64,000 bases of DNA from Kalaharituber pfeilii (GCA_015179045.1 WHUZ01000001.1:186001-250000); one strand, 5' to 3'. Positions 45,715-57,470 are shown, counted from the first letter of the stretch. Notes: generated by a model from the sequence alone, not told the origin. Made by a program: numbers and translations.

Positions 45715-46050
45715 TAGCTGGACCAAATATGAATTACCAGTTCTTCCTCTATGCCACGTCACCTATATTCCGGATTATCCACCTTCCCTATCGTATATCT
45801 CCATGTCCTCAGCCTCTTCCTTCCCAAGTCACCACCTAGTACGTTTGGTCATGCACCCTAGTCGGTGTGACTTTGTGAAGCGGCCCGTAGTTTAGACCCA
45901 GTCTGTTTTCCTCAGCTCTCTACCTCTTCGTCATCCTCACACCAGCTTTAGTGACCACTTCTTGTATGTACTTACATGGGTCGAGGACATTTCAGAGCTC
46001 GCAATGGGATTCAAGGTCGACCTACACCACTTACTTTAAGCCTTTTTCTC

Positions 46051-46352
46051 TTCACCGGAAACCACCACGCACATCATGACCGCATGCAGAGTATGGAAAC
46101 GGAGATGGCCGGGGGGGGGAGGAGGATCTACGGAATCCCCCAAAAGACGGAGACAGAGACACATTAGTGGAACTTCTAGACTGGTGTTCGACTTTTTAAC
46201 TTGCGACCTTTATTTCTGTCATTTTCCCTATCCTTGCGCTCCGACATAATCCACTTGTGTTCCTTTGATTGCAATCTTTCCCCTTTTATATATCTTTTCC
46301 CTTTTATGTATTTAAACCTCGCCATAGCCCATAGGGCGGTACGCGAGTAATG

Positions 46353-46383
<31 letters not shown>
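46051..46383 (+). mobile_element. LINE-A fragment, 333 bp
   Basis: Flanked by the 13-bp duplication AAGCCTTTTTCTC (46038-46050 and 46384-46396). It starts in the knuckle region (PETTTHIMTACRVWKRRW in one plus-strand frame) and ends with CTCGCCATAGCCCATAGGGC, AATGATATT and a long A-run. Confidence 0.92.
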
Positions 46384-46387
<4 letters not shown>

Positions 46388-46396
46388 CTTTTTCTC

Positions 46397-46724
46397 AAGA
46401 GCTCTGAGCATTTGACACGCGTGACATGAGTGCAGTTTTTCCAAGGACCGGAAGTAAATGAATTCAATTTCAAAAATGATTCTGTATTATCTAATGGGTC
46501 GGGCCACTTAATCCAACCGGGCGGATCGACTGGCCCAAATCAGTAATCAGCGAGAGGTCCGGAAAAAATGGGAACATCTACACACAATTCTGGCATATTC
46601 TTCTTTTGGTAATGTAAATGTCGTGGTATACACTTAAATCGTAGTGCACCTGGGCTGCAAATAAAGGAAAAAAAACTTCGTATATACGATTATATACATG
46701 ATTACTTCTGTCGTTGTGACATTA
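46397..46724. other. Downstream flank of the NLR gene
   Basis: No gene or repeat seen. It is probably the 3' untranslated region and intergenic sequence of the minus-strand NLR gene. Confidence 0.45.
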
Positions 46725-46829
46725 TCATAAATCATCTAACTTACGTTTCTCCGGTGGTATTTGCGCGACGCACTGATCAGTGAAAACTTGAGAAGAAGAC
46801 TGTTCCACCATAATTGATGTATAAACTGC

Positions 46830-47810
46830 ATTTCTATCCATTTGTGGATGCATAAGGAGCATGCGGACTATAATCTTATTTGATTGTGTAGCATTCGCTA
46901 GCATGAGAGGAGTCTGGCCTTCCTTATCAGGTATGTTCACATCCACATCGGGTCGCTTCAGCAACAGACGCACGATAGCCTCGTCACCATCAGAGGCTGC
47001 CCGGGCGAGTGGGGTCATACCGGAGCTATCGGCCTTATTGATATCGACACCAGGTTGTTCAAGAAGCAGACTCACGATGGCCTCGTCGCCGTCATAAGCT
47101 GCCCAGGCAAGAGGGGTCATGCCAGTATTATCCGTTTTATTGATATCCACATCAGTTCGTTCGAGAATTAGACGCACGATGGCTTCGTGGCCCTCGTGGG
47201 CTGCCACAGTGAGTGGGCTCATACCAAAATTATCGGTCTTGTTGATATCCAGATCAGTTCGTTTGAGGAGGAGACGCACGATGGCCTCGTGGCCCTCGTG
47301 TGTTGCCACAGTGAGTGGTGTGATACTAGAATTATCCGCCTTATTGACATCCACATCAGCGTGCCCGAGAAGCAGACGCACGATAGCCTCGTCGCCGTCA
47401 TGGGCTGCCCACATCCACTCGTTTGAGAAGCAGATGTACGACGGCCTCGTGGCCCTCCTGGGCTGCCCAGGCTAGTGGGGTAATACCCGAAACATCTTCT
47501 GACTTGTTGATGTCCACATCCGTGCGCTCGAGTAACAAACGCACGATAGCCTCGTGGCCCATCTGCGCCGCCAAAGCGAGTGGGGTCATACCGGAATCAT
47601 CTGCTTCATTGATGCCCACCTCACTGTGCTCGAGGAGGAGACGCACAATATCATCGTAGCCCTCCTCGGCAGCCCAAGCGAGTGGGGTAATACCAGAATC
47701 ATCCGATACATTGATGTCCACACTTCCTTGCTCGAGGAGGAGACGAACGATAGCCTTGTGACCCGCAGCAGCTGCATACAATAGTGGGGTAGTACCGCAA
47801 CTTGACTTGA
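46830..47810 (-). repeat. Ankyrin-coding tandem repeats (102-bp unit)
   Basis: About ten 34-codon units of the type G-(M/I)-TPLAWAA-x-(E/D)-G-x-EAIVRLLLER-x-DVDIN. Neighbouring units are very alike at both DNA and protein level. A deletion near 47412 removes the end of unit 4 and the start of unit 5. Confidence 0.9.
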
Positions 47811-48270
47811 TATTCGGGTCAACGTTTGGAAGCCACAACCGACATATGCCCTCTATCCCAAATTGAGCAACAACATGCACAGCACTCAGTCTGCAAAACC
47901 CCGTTATGCAATCCTTATGTAAGAAACAGCACGAGAGCTGAATGGCTGGAGATGGCTTGTCGCGATGAAGCAATTCATAGGCAAGGGCATCTAGTTTGTG
48001 ATCACACTGTTTTCGAGCATGATTGCCCCATGCAGAAGCTGCATAGTCAAGCAAGGCAAACCGTGCATTAACGCTCAAGAGTTGTTCAGGTTCGAAAGTA
48101 TCCGGGAAAGTAGCTGATGACTCCTCTGGCCATGGAGGCAAATTGAAACCAGTGAAGTTGAGGTACGTTAGGCAGACCTTTGCAATCATAAGGTGTCCGA
48201 CTGGAAAGTGTGTACTGTGTTGTAGCTTAAGATACTCCTGCAACGTATAGTGTACGAGACGCACAGTGGA

Positions 48271-48334
48271 TTTTTTTTTTTTTTTTTTTTTTAAATCACA
48301 TAACCCCGCTTGTAGCACGTGGCCATGGCAGGGT
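48271..48334 (-). mobile_element. LINE-B tail, 64 bp, inside the NLR coding region
   Basis: A T-run, AAATCACATAACCCCGCTTG and CCATGGCAGGG, flanked by the 13-bp duplication GACGCACAGTGGA (48258-48270 and 48335-48347). Insert plus duplication is 77 bp, so the frame shifts. STVR is found on both sides because of the duplication. Confidence 0.95.
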
Positions 48335-50460
48335 GACGCACAGTGGATGTCTCCTCATCCACAATAACCAATCCATAACAACATTCAAGAATTCTCTTTT
48401 CTGAGGGGATATTCTCTTCATCCAAGGATTGGTCATCATCCTCCACAGCTAACGCATGTTGCAGTTCTGTCACTCGTAATGGTCGTGCAGCCAAGTACGC
48501 CCACATAAGAGCTTTTATGCCGAGCTCCCCTTGCGGGTGTGACTTTTTAATTCTCGCCAGAGTTCCGTCATAGGCTGCGTGGAGGCCGCTAGGCAAGTTA
48601 TGAAGAGCCTGTCGCCTTTTGGAGATCGTCAATTCCTGCAAGATCATCTGAATGTGTAAAGCGGGCAGCAGAAACCTGAGGAGGAATAAATCATTACGCG
48701 AATACATAGGATTGTGAGAGAAAACAACATACATGCCCTCAGATTTCTTTGGAAGCAGATGCAGGATTTCCCCCCTGAGATGAGAGTTCATAGAATCTTG
48801 GTATAGGTCTTGATCAATTCGGCGTGCCAAGTATGCTTGTATGTCCGTCTCTTCAGCAATGATCTCTATGGACATGACGTCTTGACCAAGGAGCTCATTA
48901 AGTTGGTTCTGGATGTGTGTCCGCCCAGTGAAAAAAATGTGTATTGTACTAGCACCAGTCTGGTAAGTGGATGTGGGTAGCGGTGTTTGCAGAACCTCTT
49001 GAATAAAGTGCAGAAGATCCCTCCTAACCTGGTTATCCAGCTCATCCAGTGCATCTATACAAATAAAGATATGATTCAGTGTTCCCAAGAGATGTTTCAG
49101 CATAGTAGTGGCATCCGCAAACTCCAGTCGATCCCCTTGCGGCTGGGCATCCTCAAAGGTCGCTTGAACAATGTCGGGAACAGGGATTTGGTTCGCTATA
49201 CATCTCATGACCAACTGTTTGACAAAGGCGCCGACAATATGGACAAGCAATTGTTCCTTCTGGTCCCGATAGTCGCAATAGAGGTATGTGAGGGCACTTC
49301 CAGGCTGCTTTGCGACGACTGGCAAGCTGTCGATAACAAGTGATCTTAACCAGTTATCATTAGCTTACATGGAATATTTGTTTTCATTCCTGAATTGAAA
49401 CAAGGTGTACGTTTGCTACGTACGAGATTACAGTCTTCCCAGCCCCTGGCATCCCATAGCAGCCCAAGACGCATTCACGTGGTTGATCGCCGGTGCTATT
49501 TAGCCACATTTGAAATTCACGCCTCTGAAGAAACCAATTTCCCGTGTTCTCCAGCCGGGTAGCCCTGACATCCTGATGCCGTTTCTGTGGTTCGAGTGGA
49601 GACAACCAAGCAAAAAGTTCATGCATTTTTTTTAGCTGTGTAGGGAGAATAAATTAGACCATCCTTCGCCACCCAAAACACTCAAAACAAGTAACTCATA
49701 CCATCAAGACTTTGTTGCAGCATATCGACACCATTCTTGATAACCTTAACATCGCATTTTATTGCCTTCACATTGACATAAATCTCATTAACTTTTGGCA
49801 GGAAGGCCACAAGCATATCCAGAGTGTTGCTCATCTTCTGCATGTCAGCTGGCACCATTTGGAATAATAATGATAGCGAGTCGATGTGCTTCCTTTGCTC
49901 GGATAAACTGGTTATGACTTCGGCTGTGGTCTTTGAGAGTAGTTCACTGTGGTGAGGTACTTGTTAGCCCACGTTTAATAATGAGGTAGGTGAAATTACC
50001 AGTTAGAAATGGTCAATGAGAATTCTAGTGTCTGCGCACAGTGGCGCAATGTGGAGACCACTTCGGAGCAATCCTGCTTCTGGAAGGGCCATTTCCAGCG
50101 TTCTCTCAAACCTCCTGATGCTTGGAACTTGATAAGCTTTGAATGCAGCTTCTTGATCTTGCTATCACAAATACTGATGATGACACAAAGCACGGAGGTC
50201 TCTTTAAATGAGCCCCTGATGTTTTCCTTCCGCAAGAAACCAAGCAGCTGCTGGAGAACATGACTCAATGCATCAACCTCAGTTACCAATGTATGTGCAT
50301 CTTTCGGTGCGGAAGCCAAATCATTGACGTATTCTTTTAAAATTTTCCCGATCTCGAGTGCAGGCGACACAAATCCAGCACTAATGCACATCGGCTTCGG
50401 AAAAGAGAGAAGATTTCTATCGACTATCATACATGTGAAAGAAAAGGAATGCAAGCAATA

Positions 50461-51607
50461 TGACTCAGCGCCATCTGACTGTTGGTTTCGAGGGTTGCGG
50501 AAAAAAAGGCCTAGGGGTTTCCAACCCCCTGTGCCCTTGGCATGCCGAAGGGGCATGCCGAAGGGCACGCCGAAGGACCCCCCAGTCTCTCCCTCGCGGA
50601 GGTTCGAGTAGCTGGGGTTACGGGGTCGGTGGGTGGGTGACTTCTGCGATTTCGTATGGCTTGCGAATCGCAGCGGCTTGAGGAGGGAATGCAAGGCCTC
50701 TCCTCCCTCTCTATATAGCACGAGGGCAGCACGTGACCATCTCCCTGTGACTTCCCGAATGGGAAGACCTCTTCTCGTGGCTTGGTGGCGACCGTGGAGG
50801 CTCTGTTGGTGGCTTGTTGGTGGCTCGGTCACGGGCCTCCGGGCCAGGGTCGCTGTCAAGCCTCGTCCATTAGCCTGCGGCCTAACCGCCAAATATTCCC
50901 GTGGAGATAGAGAATGGGTCCATAAGGAAAAAATACTAGATTAGAATTCAGATGAGTTGCTTACTAAATTGTATTAATGTGTCGTCGGCTGCTAGGAAGC
51001 TGCTTCTTGAATCGAGGGGACATACTACCTTCTTAAACAATGATTTTGCCATGGCTTGAGGTGTGGGGTGATGCAGGGGAGTGTGCATAGCCTTGCGAGT
51101 GTTATTATTCGTGGAAAAGGCGAGCACTTGGCACTTGCAGTTCTAAGTCGCAGGCATAGCACTACCGTACCGTATGGGTAACGATGTGCACACCCAGTAA
51201 CGCTGGGCACCTTGGCGCCGGTTTTGCACCCTCCCCAACATCAAAAGACCATATTGACTGCACTGATTCTGAATTTGAAGGGAAAAAAGTGAAAATGCTA
51301 CTCCTACAGCACCTACAGTTGCCACATCCCTCTACCTTATGAAATAACCTCCTCTGGCACCTACCAGCAAATACCAACTCACCGTAACACTCTACCTGCT
51401 CATGCAATAGTAGGAATGGTAGCAATGGTACTACCGGTGCTATATTACAATACATGAGTAGTAACTAACAGCTTGAGATCTGTAACATAGCACTGTATGC
51501 TCCTGTAGCAAGAAGTTGTGCATAACTAAGAAATTGAGCATTTTCCGGATGCGACAACAAAAAATTCCTGTGAGTGCAAATAGCTCTCAAGGGGGCTCAA
51601 AATGAAG
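50461..51607. other. GC-rich island (50480-50920) and intergenic sequence
   Basis: The island upstream of the NLR gene is far more GC-rich than its surroundings. It holds three tandem 14-15-bp units GGCATGCCGAAGGG (50538-50576) and CTCTATATAGCACG near 50710, which could be a TATA element on the plus strand. The ORFs crossing it in several frames lack recognisable domains. 50940-51600 is unremarkable. Confidence 0.5.
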
Positions 51608-52686
51608 CCAGAGCATGGTAGAATACATGGAATTATCTTCTGCATATTTATTGAGCCAATTTTTAGGAGGTGAGTAGTAGCCTATTTGGAATATCCCTGT
51701 TACGGGTTGCAACCGACCGTTTGCAAACCGTTGCACCAAAAGGTAGAACTACCGGTACCACCCGGTAGTGCGGTCGGTATATATAGGAGTATCCGGACGG
51801 GCCGGTCAGCGACTCGCTTACTTACGCACGTGGTCAGGGATCTTGGCTCCTTTAGATGTCCACACGTACTAGTAATCAGCTTCCCTCTGCCGCCATGGCA
51901 CGCCAAGCCGTGACAATCCCAAATCCTATTCTAGACATACTCTGAGCTGTCAAGTGTCCATGATCCTACCTAAAAGCTTATTTATCTTGACATATACTCT
52001 ATTACCTATTCTGAGGAAGCGTAACTAGTTTGGTCGTGTTTGGCCACGTCATGGAGTCATCATGGCTATAGAGTAAGTAGCCTACCTATGTTAGTTAGGT
52101 ATGCTATACCATGACTAGTTTTCAGCTACCCAAAACTATTACCCCATACTACCAGCTGTTATAAAATATCTTCTTCTATATGTCTTTATATTTATAGCTT
52201 TAGAGAGTATCTACGCATCGGTTGTACTCTACAACAGTGCAGTACTAATATGTACCTGCATAACTAACAATATACTATTGATATGACAGCCCCACTCTAG
52301 ATATTAATCTAGATACCTATAGTTTGTGCTGGTTTCAAGACTGTGTACAACTCGTATAGCGCTACATGACGATGATGATGCAATTATTACTGTTGCATAC
52401 TGGATCTGTGTGATGCTGCATATCTGACATATCTGACATATGCGGGCTGCTCACTCTACGGTTATGGTGACTCCTTGCCATCGCCAAACTTGCTATACTT
52501 CCTCAGAATAGGTAATAGAGTATATGTCTAGATCTTATTGATCTCAGGCAGGATCATTAACACTTGGCAGTTCAGAGTATGTCTAGTATCGGATTTGGGA
52601 TATACTAAATAGGTCACTACCCATCTCCTAAAAATTGGCTCAATGAATATACGGAAGATAATCCCATGTATTCTACCATGCTCTGG
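51608..52686. mobile_element. Foldback-like element with long inverted arms
   Basis: The left arm starts CCAGAGCATGGTAGAATACA at 51608. The right arm (about 52491-52686) is its inverted counterpart, ending TGTATTCTACCATGCTCTGG. The arms are about 195 bp each once the LTR in the left arm is removed, with a loop of about 460 bp. No protein-coding frame is in the loop and no target duplication was found outside. Confidence 0.8.
51698..51915 (+). mobile_element. Solo LTR, family L3 (218 bp)
   Basis: Starts TGTTACGGGTTGCAACCG, ends GCCGTGACA, and is flanked by the perfect 5-bp duplication ATCCC (51693-51697 and 51916-51920). The inverted right arm of the surrounding foldback element keeps the empty site (TATCCCAAATCC on the reverse strand). 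An internal TATATATAGGAG at about 51778 may be its promoter. Confidence 0.93.
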
Positions 52687-53466
52687 TGCGCAGAACAAAA
52701 AGGTCAATGCGTTGTACTAGTGTGTGATCACGAACCAGCGTTCCATTGAGTAGTCCGGGCTAGTGGCCACTGGTCCGGGCCAGTGGCCACTGGAACGTTG
52801 TTACGAATGGCCCGGCACATATATATCTAAAGCGACCGCTAAGCTACTAGTACGTACAACCCATGTCCACATCCCATGCCTACATCGATCCACTTATTCC
52901 AAGGCCCTGCGTGAGTGCAGAACAATAACATCTGCATCATCGTACTCTGGTATTTCTTCCGCTAACTCCAGCGCTTCATCCATCTTGCTACGTAAGTGTA
53001 GGACAATAACATCCTTAGTGTAATTGTCTACATCATCGTACTCTGGTATCTCTTCAGCTAACTCCAGTGCTTCATCCACCTTTCTACATGAGTGCAGGAC
53101 CGTGACAATAACATCCTGAGTATGACTGTCAGCAAGCTTGACGTTTAGCTAATTCCGTTTCAGCCACCTCAGCCCCAGTAGGCCCATGAGCTGAATTAAT
53201 GCGTTCTGGATTACGTGAGGTTGATGTGCTAGATGCTGTTTGAAACTGTAACCGGAAGATTGGTTCTGGAGAAGGTAAATAGTGGTTGGAAAACTAGGAG
53301 TTTTCCAACAATTTTGTACCTCTTGGACAATATGTTGAAACTGTCAAACTTGATGTGCTGCTAGATGAGAAGGTTGTGCAGTGAAATGGCTCTCGAGATT
53401 GTATGCTGTCTGAACGAAGCTATGCTGACCTTGGATATCAGGAAGGAGGTTTGGTGTCATCAGTGG

Positions 53467-53644
53467 TTTTTTTTTTTATTTTTTTTTTTATATATGATTG
53501 CTCGCGTGCCGCCTGGCAGGCTATGGCGAGGGTTGTTTAGATACATGATGATCGAGGATTAAACGAAAGAAGGAAATAAGAAGAGGAATGAAGGAAAAAT
53601 CCTGTCCCTAGTCTCGCCCTGCCCAGTCCAGCAGTCCCACCAGT
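53467..53644 (-). mobile_element. LINE-A tail, 178 bp, in the MULE pseudogene
   Basis: A T-run, ATATATGATTGCTCGCGTGC and GGCTATGGCGAG, flanked by the 12-bp duplication TGTCATCAGTGG (53455-53466 and 53645-53656). Confidence 0.92.
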
Positions 53645-53689
53645 TGTCATCAGTGGTGCAGATAATGAACTCTTGGTGGTATCAAGCAT

Positions 53690-54060
53690 TAGTGAGCGGC
53701 ACGAGCCGAGCCAGCTCGAGCCAGCTCGAGCCCGAGCTCGCGCGAGCTAGCTCGAGCTCAAACGAGCCAAGATCATGCTTGTGTTTTTCTTGACAGCTCG
53801 CTAAAATGCTTAGGCAGTGCAAGGTTTCATAAACTGTAAATACCTACTATAGTAATAATTAGAGACTTGGAGCTCATTCTGACCTACCAACAACTTCGAA
53901 ATGCACAATTTAGCTGATAGTAGTGAGAAAGATGAAAATTTAGCTTAGTTTAGTTTAGTTTGTCAATATTATGATCCAGGCTCGAGCCAAGCTCACTTAC
54001 TCACGAGCTGGCTCGAGCTCACCCTCCAGCTCGGCTCGAGCTAGCTCGTGCCGCTCACTA
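53690..54060. mobile_element. hAT-type MITE, copy 4, in the MULE pseudogene
   Basis: A 371-bp element with TAGTGAGCGGCACGAGC inverted ends and the perfect 8-bp duplication TCAAGCAT (53682-53689 and 54061-54068). Its core is in the orientation of copy 2. Confidence 0.93.
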
Positions 54061-54540
54061 TCAAGCATCATAGTCCACTGTTGATGAGGGTCCCATGCGG
54101 ACTTGTCAAGATTCCAACATGGATGAATCGGCGATAGTGGTATTGACTGTTTAAGAAGATAAAATGTACATAGAAAATGGTGACAAGGAAGAGCTTATTG
54201 GAGAATAATTGAGCATGTGGTACATGCAACATTTCCCATATTTCTGGCGGAAGTAGAAGCTTCATAAATAGGAGATGATGCAGCTTGCCATTCATGCTTT
54301 AGCATGTCAATGCAATATAGTGTAACCTGCCCCTGTAGCTGCGAAAATGCTCCAATACCGGTACTATCTAAATGAAGTAGCAAGTGACGTTTAAGCCGAC
54401 TGCGGTTCTCAACAATGTAGCCCATAACTTTCACCCTTCTCAGGCTTTTTTAAATATGGGCTTGCATAGCTGCAATGATTTCACGGGCACGTAGGAGAGA
54501 GTAGCAGACATTGATTGTTGTTTGTTGTTCTTATGCGTTG

Positions 54541-54865
54541 TGTGAGGTAAGGCAATATGAAGCGAGCAATAGTTGGTGGTGGGGCAGTGTGAGATGTACT
54601 GTGGTATTGCAATTTTTTGATGAGAATTCGTCGAGTAGAAACTTTTTTTGAAAAAAAGTTAAAAAAAAAAAAAAAATTCGTCGAGTAATATAATAAAAAC
54701 GAGAATTCGTGATTTCAATTTATCCGAGCATGGGTTGTATGTACTAGTAGACTAGCATGTGGCCACCTCGCGACCGCGAGGGTGAGTGTAGGTGTAGCGG
54801 TAGTGGATAAGGGACCCGTAAAGTCGGCGTCAAGTGACTGTACACTCTTTACCAGCTCCATGACC
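54541..54865. other. Intergenic, no gene seen
   Basis: Contains a short inverted repeat around the A-run near 54640-54690, with AATTCGTCGAGTA on both sides (54619-54631 and about 54676-54688). This could be a tiny target duplication around an A-tailed insert. No gene. Confidence 0.4.
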
Positions 54866-57400
54866 GTACAATCTCGTTTCTCTGCATTTATTCATATCAG
54901 TTTATTCTCATTGTTATTTATAATATCACGCAATCCTACTTCTGCATCCAGGGAGCTCTAGTACCAAATGTAGCTTCAGAAGGTTAATTTTATATATTTT
55001 GTGGAGTATAATGCTAATAATTGTAGAACCTATGGATAGCGAAACCCTCGTTACAGCCCATAAACTCTACCTAAATTCCGGTTAATATCTACCCACAATG
55101 ATATTGCTCAGATGTCCAGCATATGCCCTTTCATGTGTACCTAGCTTCCTTATCTGGCCTCTAGCACCATGCCGTACCGGTCCAGCGCATTCTCATTTTG
55201 CCCCATCTCGCACCATCAAGGAGATCTTATTGTATCTGTCAAATTGAGCCATACTGCCTCACTTTGCACCATAGAAAGGGGCCAGCCTTAACTGTGAATT
55301 GAGCTCATTTTACCATGTTCCACGCTGCCAGGTGGGTCCTGCCGTACCTGTCAAATTTGGCTCATTCTGCTGTTCTCACACTGTGGAAAGAGTCCGGTGA
55401 TACTTGTCAACTTGAGCTCATTCTGCCTCATCTCATACCATCGAAAGGAAGCTGTCATACCCTGTTAAATTGAGCTCATTCTGCCTCATCTTACACCATC
55501 GAGAGAGACTGCTATTCCTATTGAATTCGGCTCATTCTGCTGCATCTCACATTATTGAGAAGCTGTCATGCCTGTCAAATTGTGCTCGCCCTGCTGTATC
55601 TCATGTTGGCAAGAGAGACCTACCAATTCCTGTCAAATTCGGCTTATTCTGCTGCATCTTCCAGGCTGAAGTAGACCTGCTATATCTTTCCAATTCGACT
55701 CTCGTTCTGCTGCATCTTGTGCTATCGAATAACTATCAAATTGTGCTCATTCTGCTATATCTCACAATGCGGAAAGAGTCCTATTATACCTGTCAAATTT
55801 GGCTCACTCTGCTACTCTCCTGTAGAAAGGTGCTACTATACCTATCAAATTGAGTTCGTTTTACTACATCTCACGCTGGTAAGAGAGGTGTGCCATACTT
55901 ATGAAATTTGGCTCATTCTTTTATATCTCGTGCCGTAGAAGAGTCTTGCCATACCTATATACTTGTTAAAGTTAGTTTATTCTACTGTATCTTGTATTGT
56001 CAAGGGAAACCTACACACCGGCCCAATTGAGTTTATTTTGCTGCATCTCGTGCTTTCAAGAGAGACCTACTCTTTTTTTTTTTTTTTTAATTTCACGTAA
56101 TTCCGCTTGCAGCTGTTCGCCATGGCAGGACAAGAGAGACCTACTATACCTGTCAAATTCAGCTCATTCTGCTGCTCTTACGCTATAGAAAGAGTCCTGT
56201 AATACTTGTCAACTTGAGCTCATTCGGCCACATCTCGCGCCATTGAGAGAAAGCTGTCATACCTTTTAAATTGAGCTTATTCTGCCTCATTTTTCCCTGT
56301 CAAGGTCATATCTGTCAACTTGACCACATCCATCCTCATCTTGCGCCATCGAGGGAGACTGTTATACCTATTCAATTCGGCTCATTCTGCTGCATCTCGC
56401 ACCATTGAGGGGCTGTCATGCCTGTCAAATTGAGGAGCTGTCGTGCCTGTCAAATTGAGGAGCTGTCGTGCCTGTTAAATTGAGGAGCTGTCATGCCTGT
56501 CAAATTGAGGACCTGTCGTGCCTGTTAAATTGAGGAGCTGTCATACCTGTTAAATTGAGGAGCTGTCATGCCTGTCAAATTAAGGAGCTGTCGTGCCTGT
56601 TAAATTGAGGAGCTGTCGTGCCTATCAAATTGAGGAGCTGTCGTGCCTGCCAAATTGAGGGGCTGTCATGCCTGTTAAATTGAGGGGCTGTCGTGCCTAT
56701 CAAATTGAGGAGCTGTCGTGCCTGTTAAATTGAGGAGCTGTCGTGCCTGTCAAATTGCCTGTCAAATTCGGCTCATTTTGCTGCATCTCGCGGGGTGAAA
56801 TGGACCTACCATACCTGTTAAATTTGACTCGTTCTGCTGCACCTCACACCATTGAGGAGCTGTCGTGCCTGCCAAAGTGCCTGTCAAATTCGGCTCATTT
56901 TGCTGCACCTCACACCATTGAGGAGCTGTCGTGCCTGTCAAATTGCGGAGCTGTCGTACCTGTCAAAGTGCCTGTCAAATTTGGCTCATTTTGCTACATC
57001 TCGCGAGGTGAAATGGACCTACCATACCTGTCAAATTTGACTCGTTCAGCTGCACCTCACACCATTGAGGAGCTGTCATGCCTGTCAAAGTGCCTATCAA
57101 ATTCAGCTCATTTTGCTACATCTCGCGAGGTGAAATGGACCTACCATACTTGTCAAATTTGACTCGTTCGGCTGCATCTCATGCCATCGAATACCAGTCA
57201 AGTTGTACTCTTATACCTATCAAATTCGGCTCACTCTGTTACTCTGTGCTATGGAAATCTGCTGCTATGCCTGTCATTATTGAACTTGTTCTGCTTCATC
57301 TCCCGCTGGTGAGAGAGATATACCTATAAATTTTGACTCATTCTTCTGTATCTTATGCTGAGTATGTTGAGATTCAGGAGAATGTGAACACTTCATTCGG
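54866..57400. repeat. Satellite block, copy 1
   Basis: Degenerate tandem repeats with a period of roughly 55-62 bp built on TGTCAAATTCGGCTCATTCT and GCTGCATCTCGCACCATTGA. In the middle (about 56405-56760) they collapse to about 14 units of a 25-bp repeat (CTGTCGTGCCTGTCAAATTG plus AGGAG). Homologous along its length with 58896-61610. ORFs across it are repeat artefacts. Confidence 0.9.
56072..56130 (-). mobile_element. LINE-B tail, 59 bp, in satellite copy 1
   Basis: A T-run, TTTCACGTAATTCCGCTTGC and CGCCATGGCAGG, flanked by the 15-bp duplication CAAGAGAGACCTACT (56057-56071 and 56131-56145). The same insertion is in satellite copy 2 at 60294. Confidence 0.93.
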
Positions 57401-57470
57401 TATATTGATATGGCTTTCATGGTTGTATGTTAAGGTTCAGGAGAATGTGCTAAGATTATTGTCTGACGTA

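Larger units (their letters stand above)
46725..50388 (-). pseudogene. NLR-like gene: STAND N-terminal domain, NACHT, ankyrin repeats (disrupted)
   Basis: Probable innate-immunity or heterokaryon-incompatibility receptor of the fungal NLR (STAND) class. Predicted exons on the minus strand: 50388-50000 (N-terminal domain, ALEIGKILKEYVNDLASAPK; ends TLEFSLTISN), 49946-49702 (coiled-coil-like linker), 49635-49424 (WLSPLEPQKRH, then Walker A GMPGAGKT), 49344-48733 (NACHT body with Walker B FICIDALDEL), and 48675-46725 (rest of NACHT, then about 10 ankyrin repeats of 34 residues). Introns of 53, 66, 79 and 57 bp have GT-AG ends and restore family-typical junctions such as VISSLV and EGMFLLPA. Breaks: the exon 2/3 join is one base out of frame beside an 8-A run; a 64-bp LINE-B tail sits in exon 5; and a deletion near 47412 shifts frame within the fourth ankyrin repeat. 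The start at 50388 is approximate. Confidence 0.85.
52890..54540 (-). pseudogene. MULE-type transposase pseudogene
   Basis: Reading the minus strand and setting aside two insertions, one frame runs through LKRHLLLHLDSTGIGAFSQL, then a SWIM-like zinc pattern (ACTTCS ... ALPCHH), IPLSPIHPCWNLD, and ends in two to three copies of MDEALELAEEIPEYDD. The order of the LDSTG region, C-x2-C...PC-x-H and HPxWxL is what fungal Mutator-like transposases show at their C-terminal half. In-frame stops (near 54195, 53350 and 53150) and the two insertions make it dead. The upstream catalytic part is not recognisable. Confidence 0.55.

Noticed and set aside
46861..47659. Plus-strand ORFs of 78-118 codons
   Set aside because: Antisense of the ankyrin repeats.
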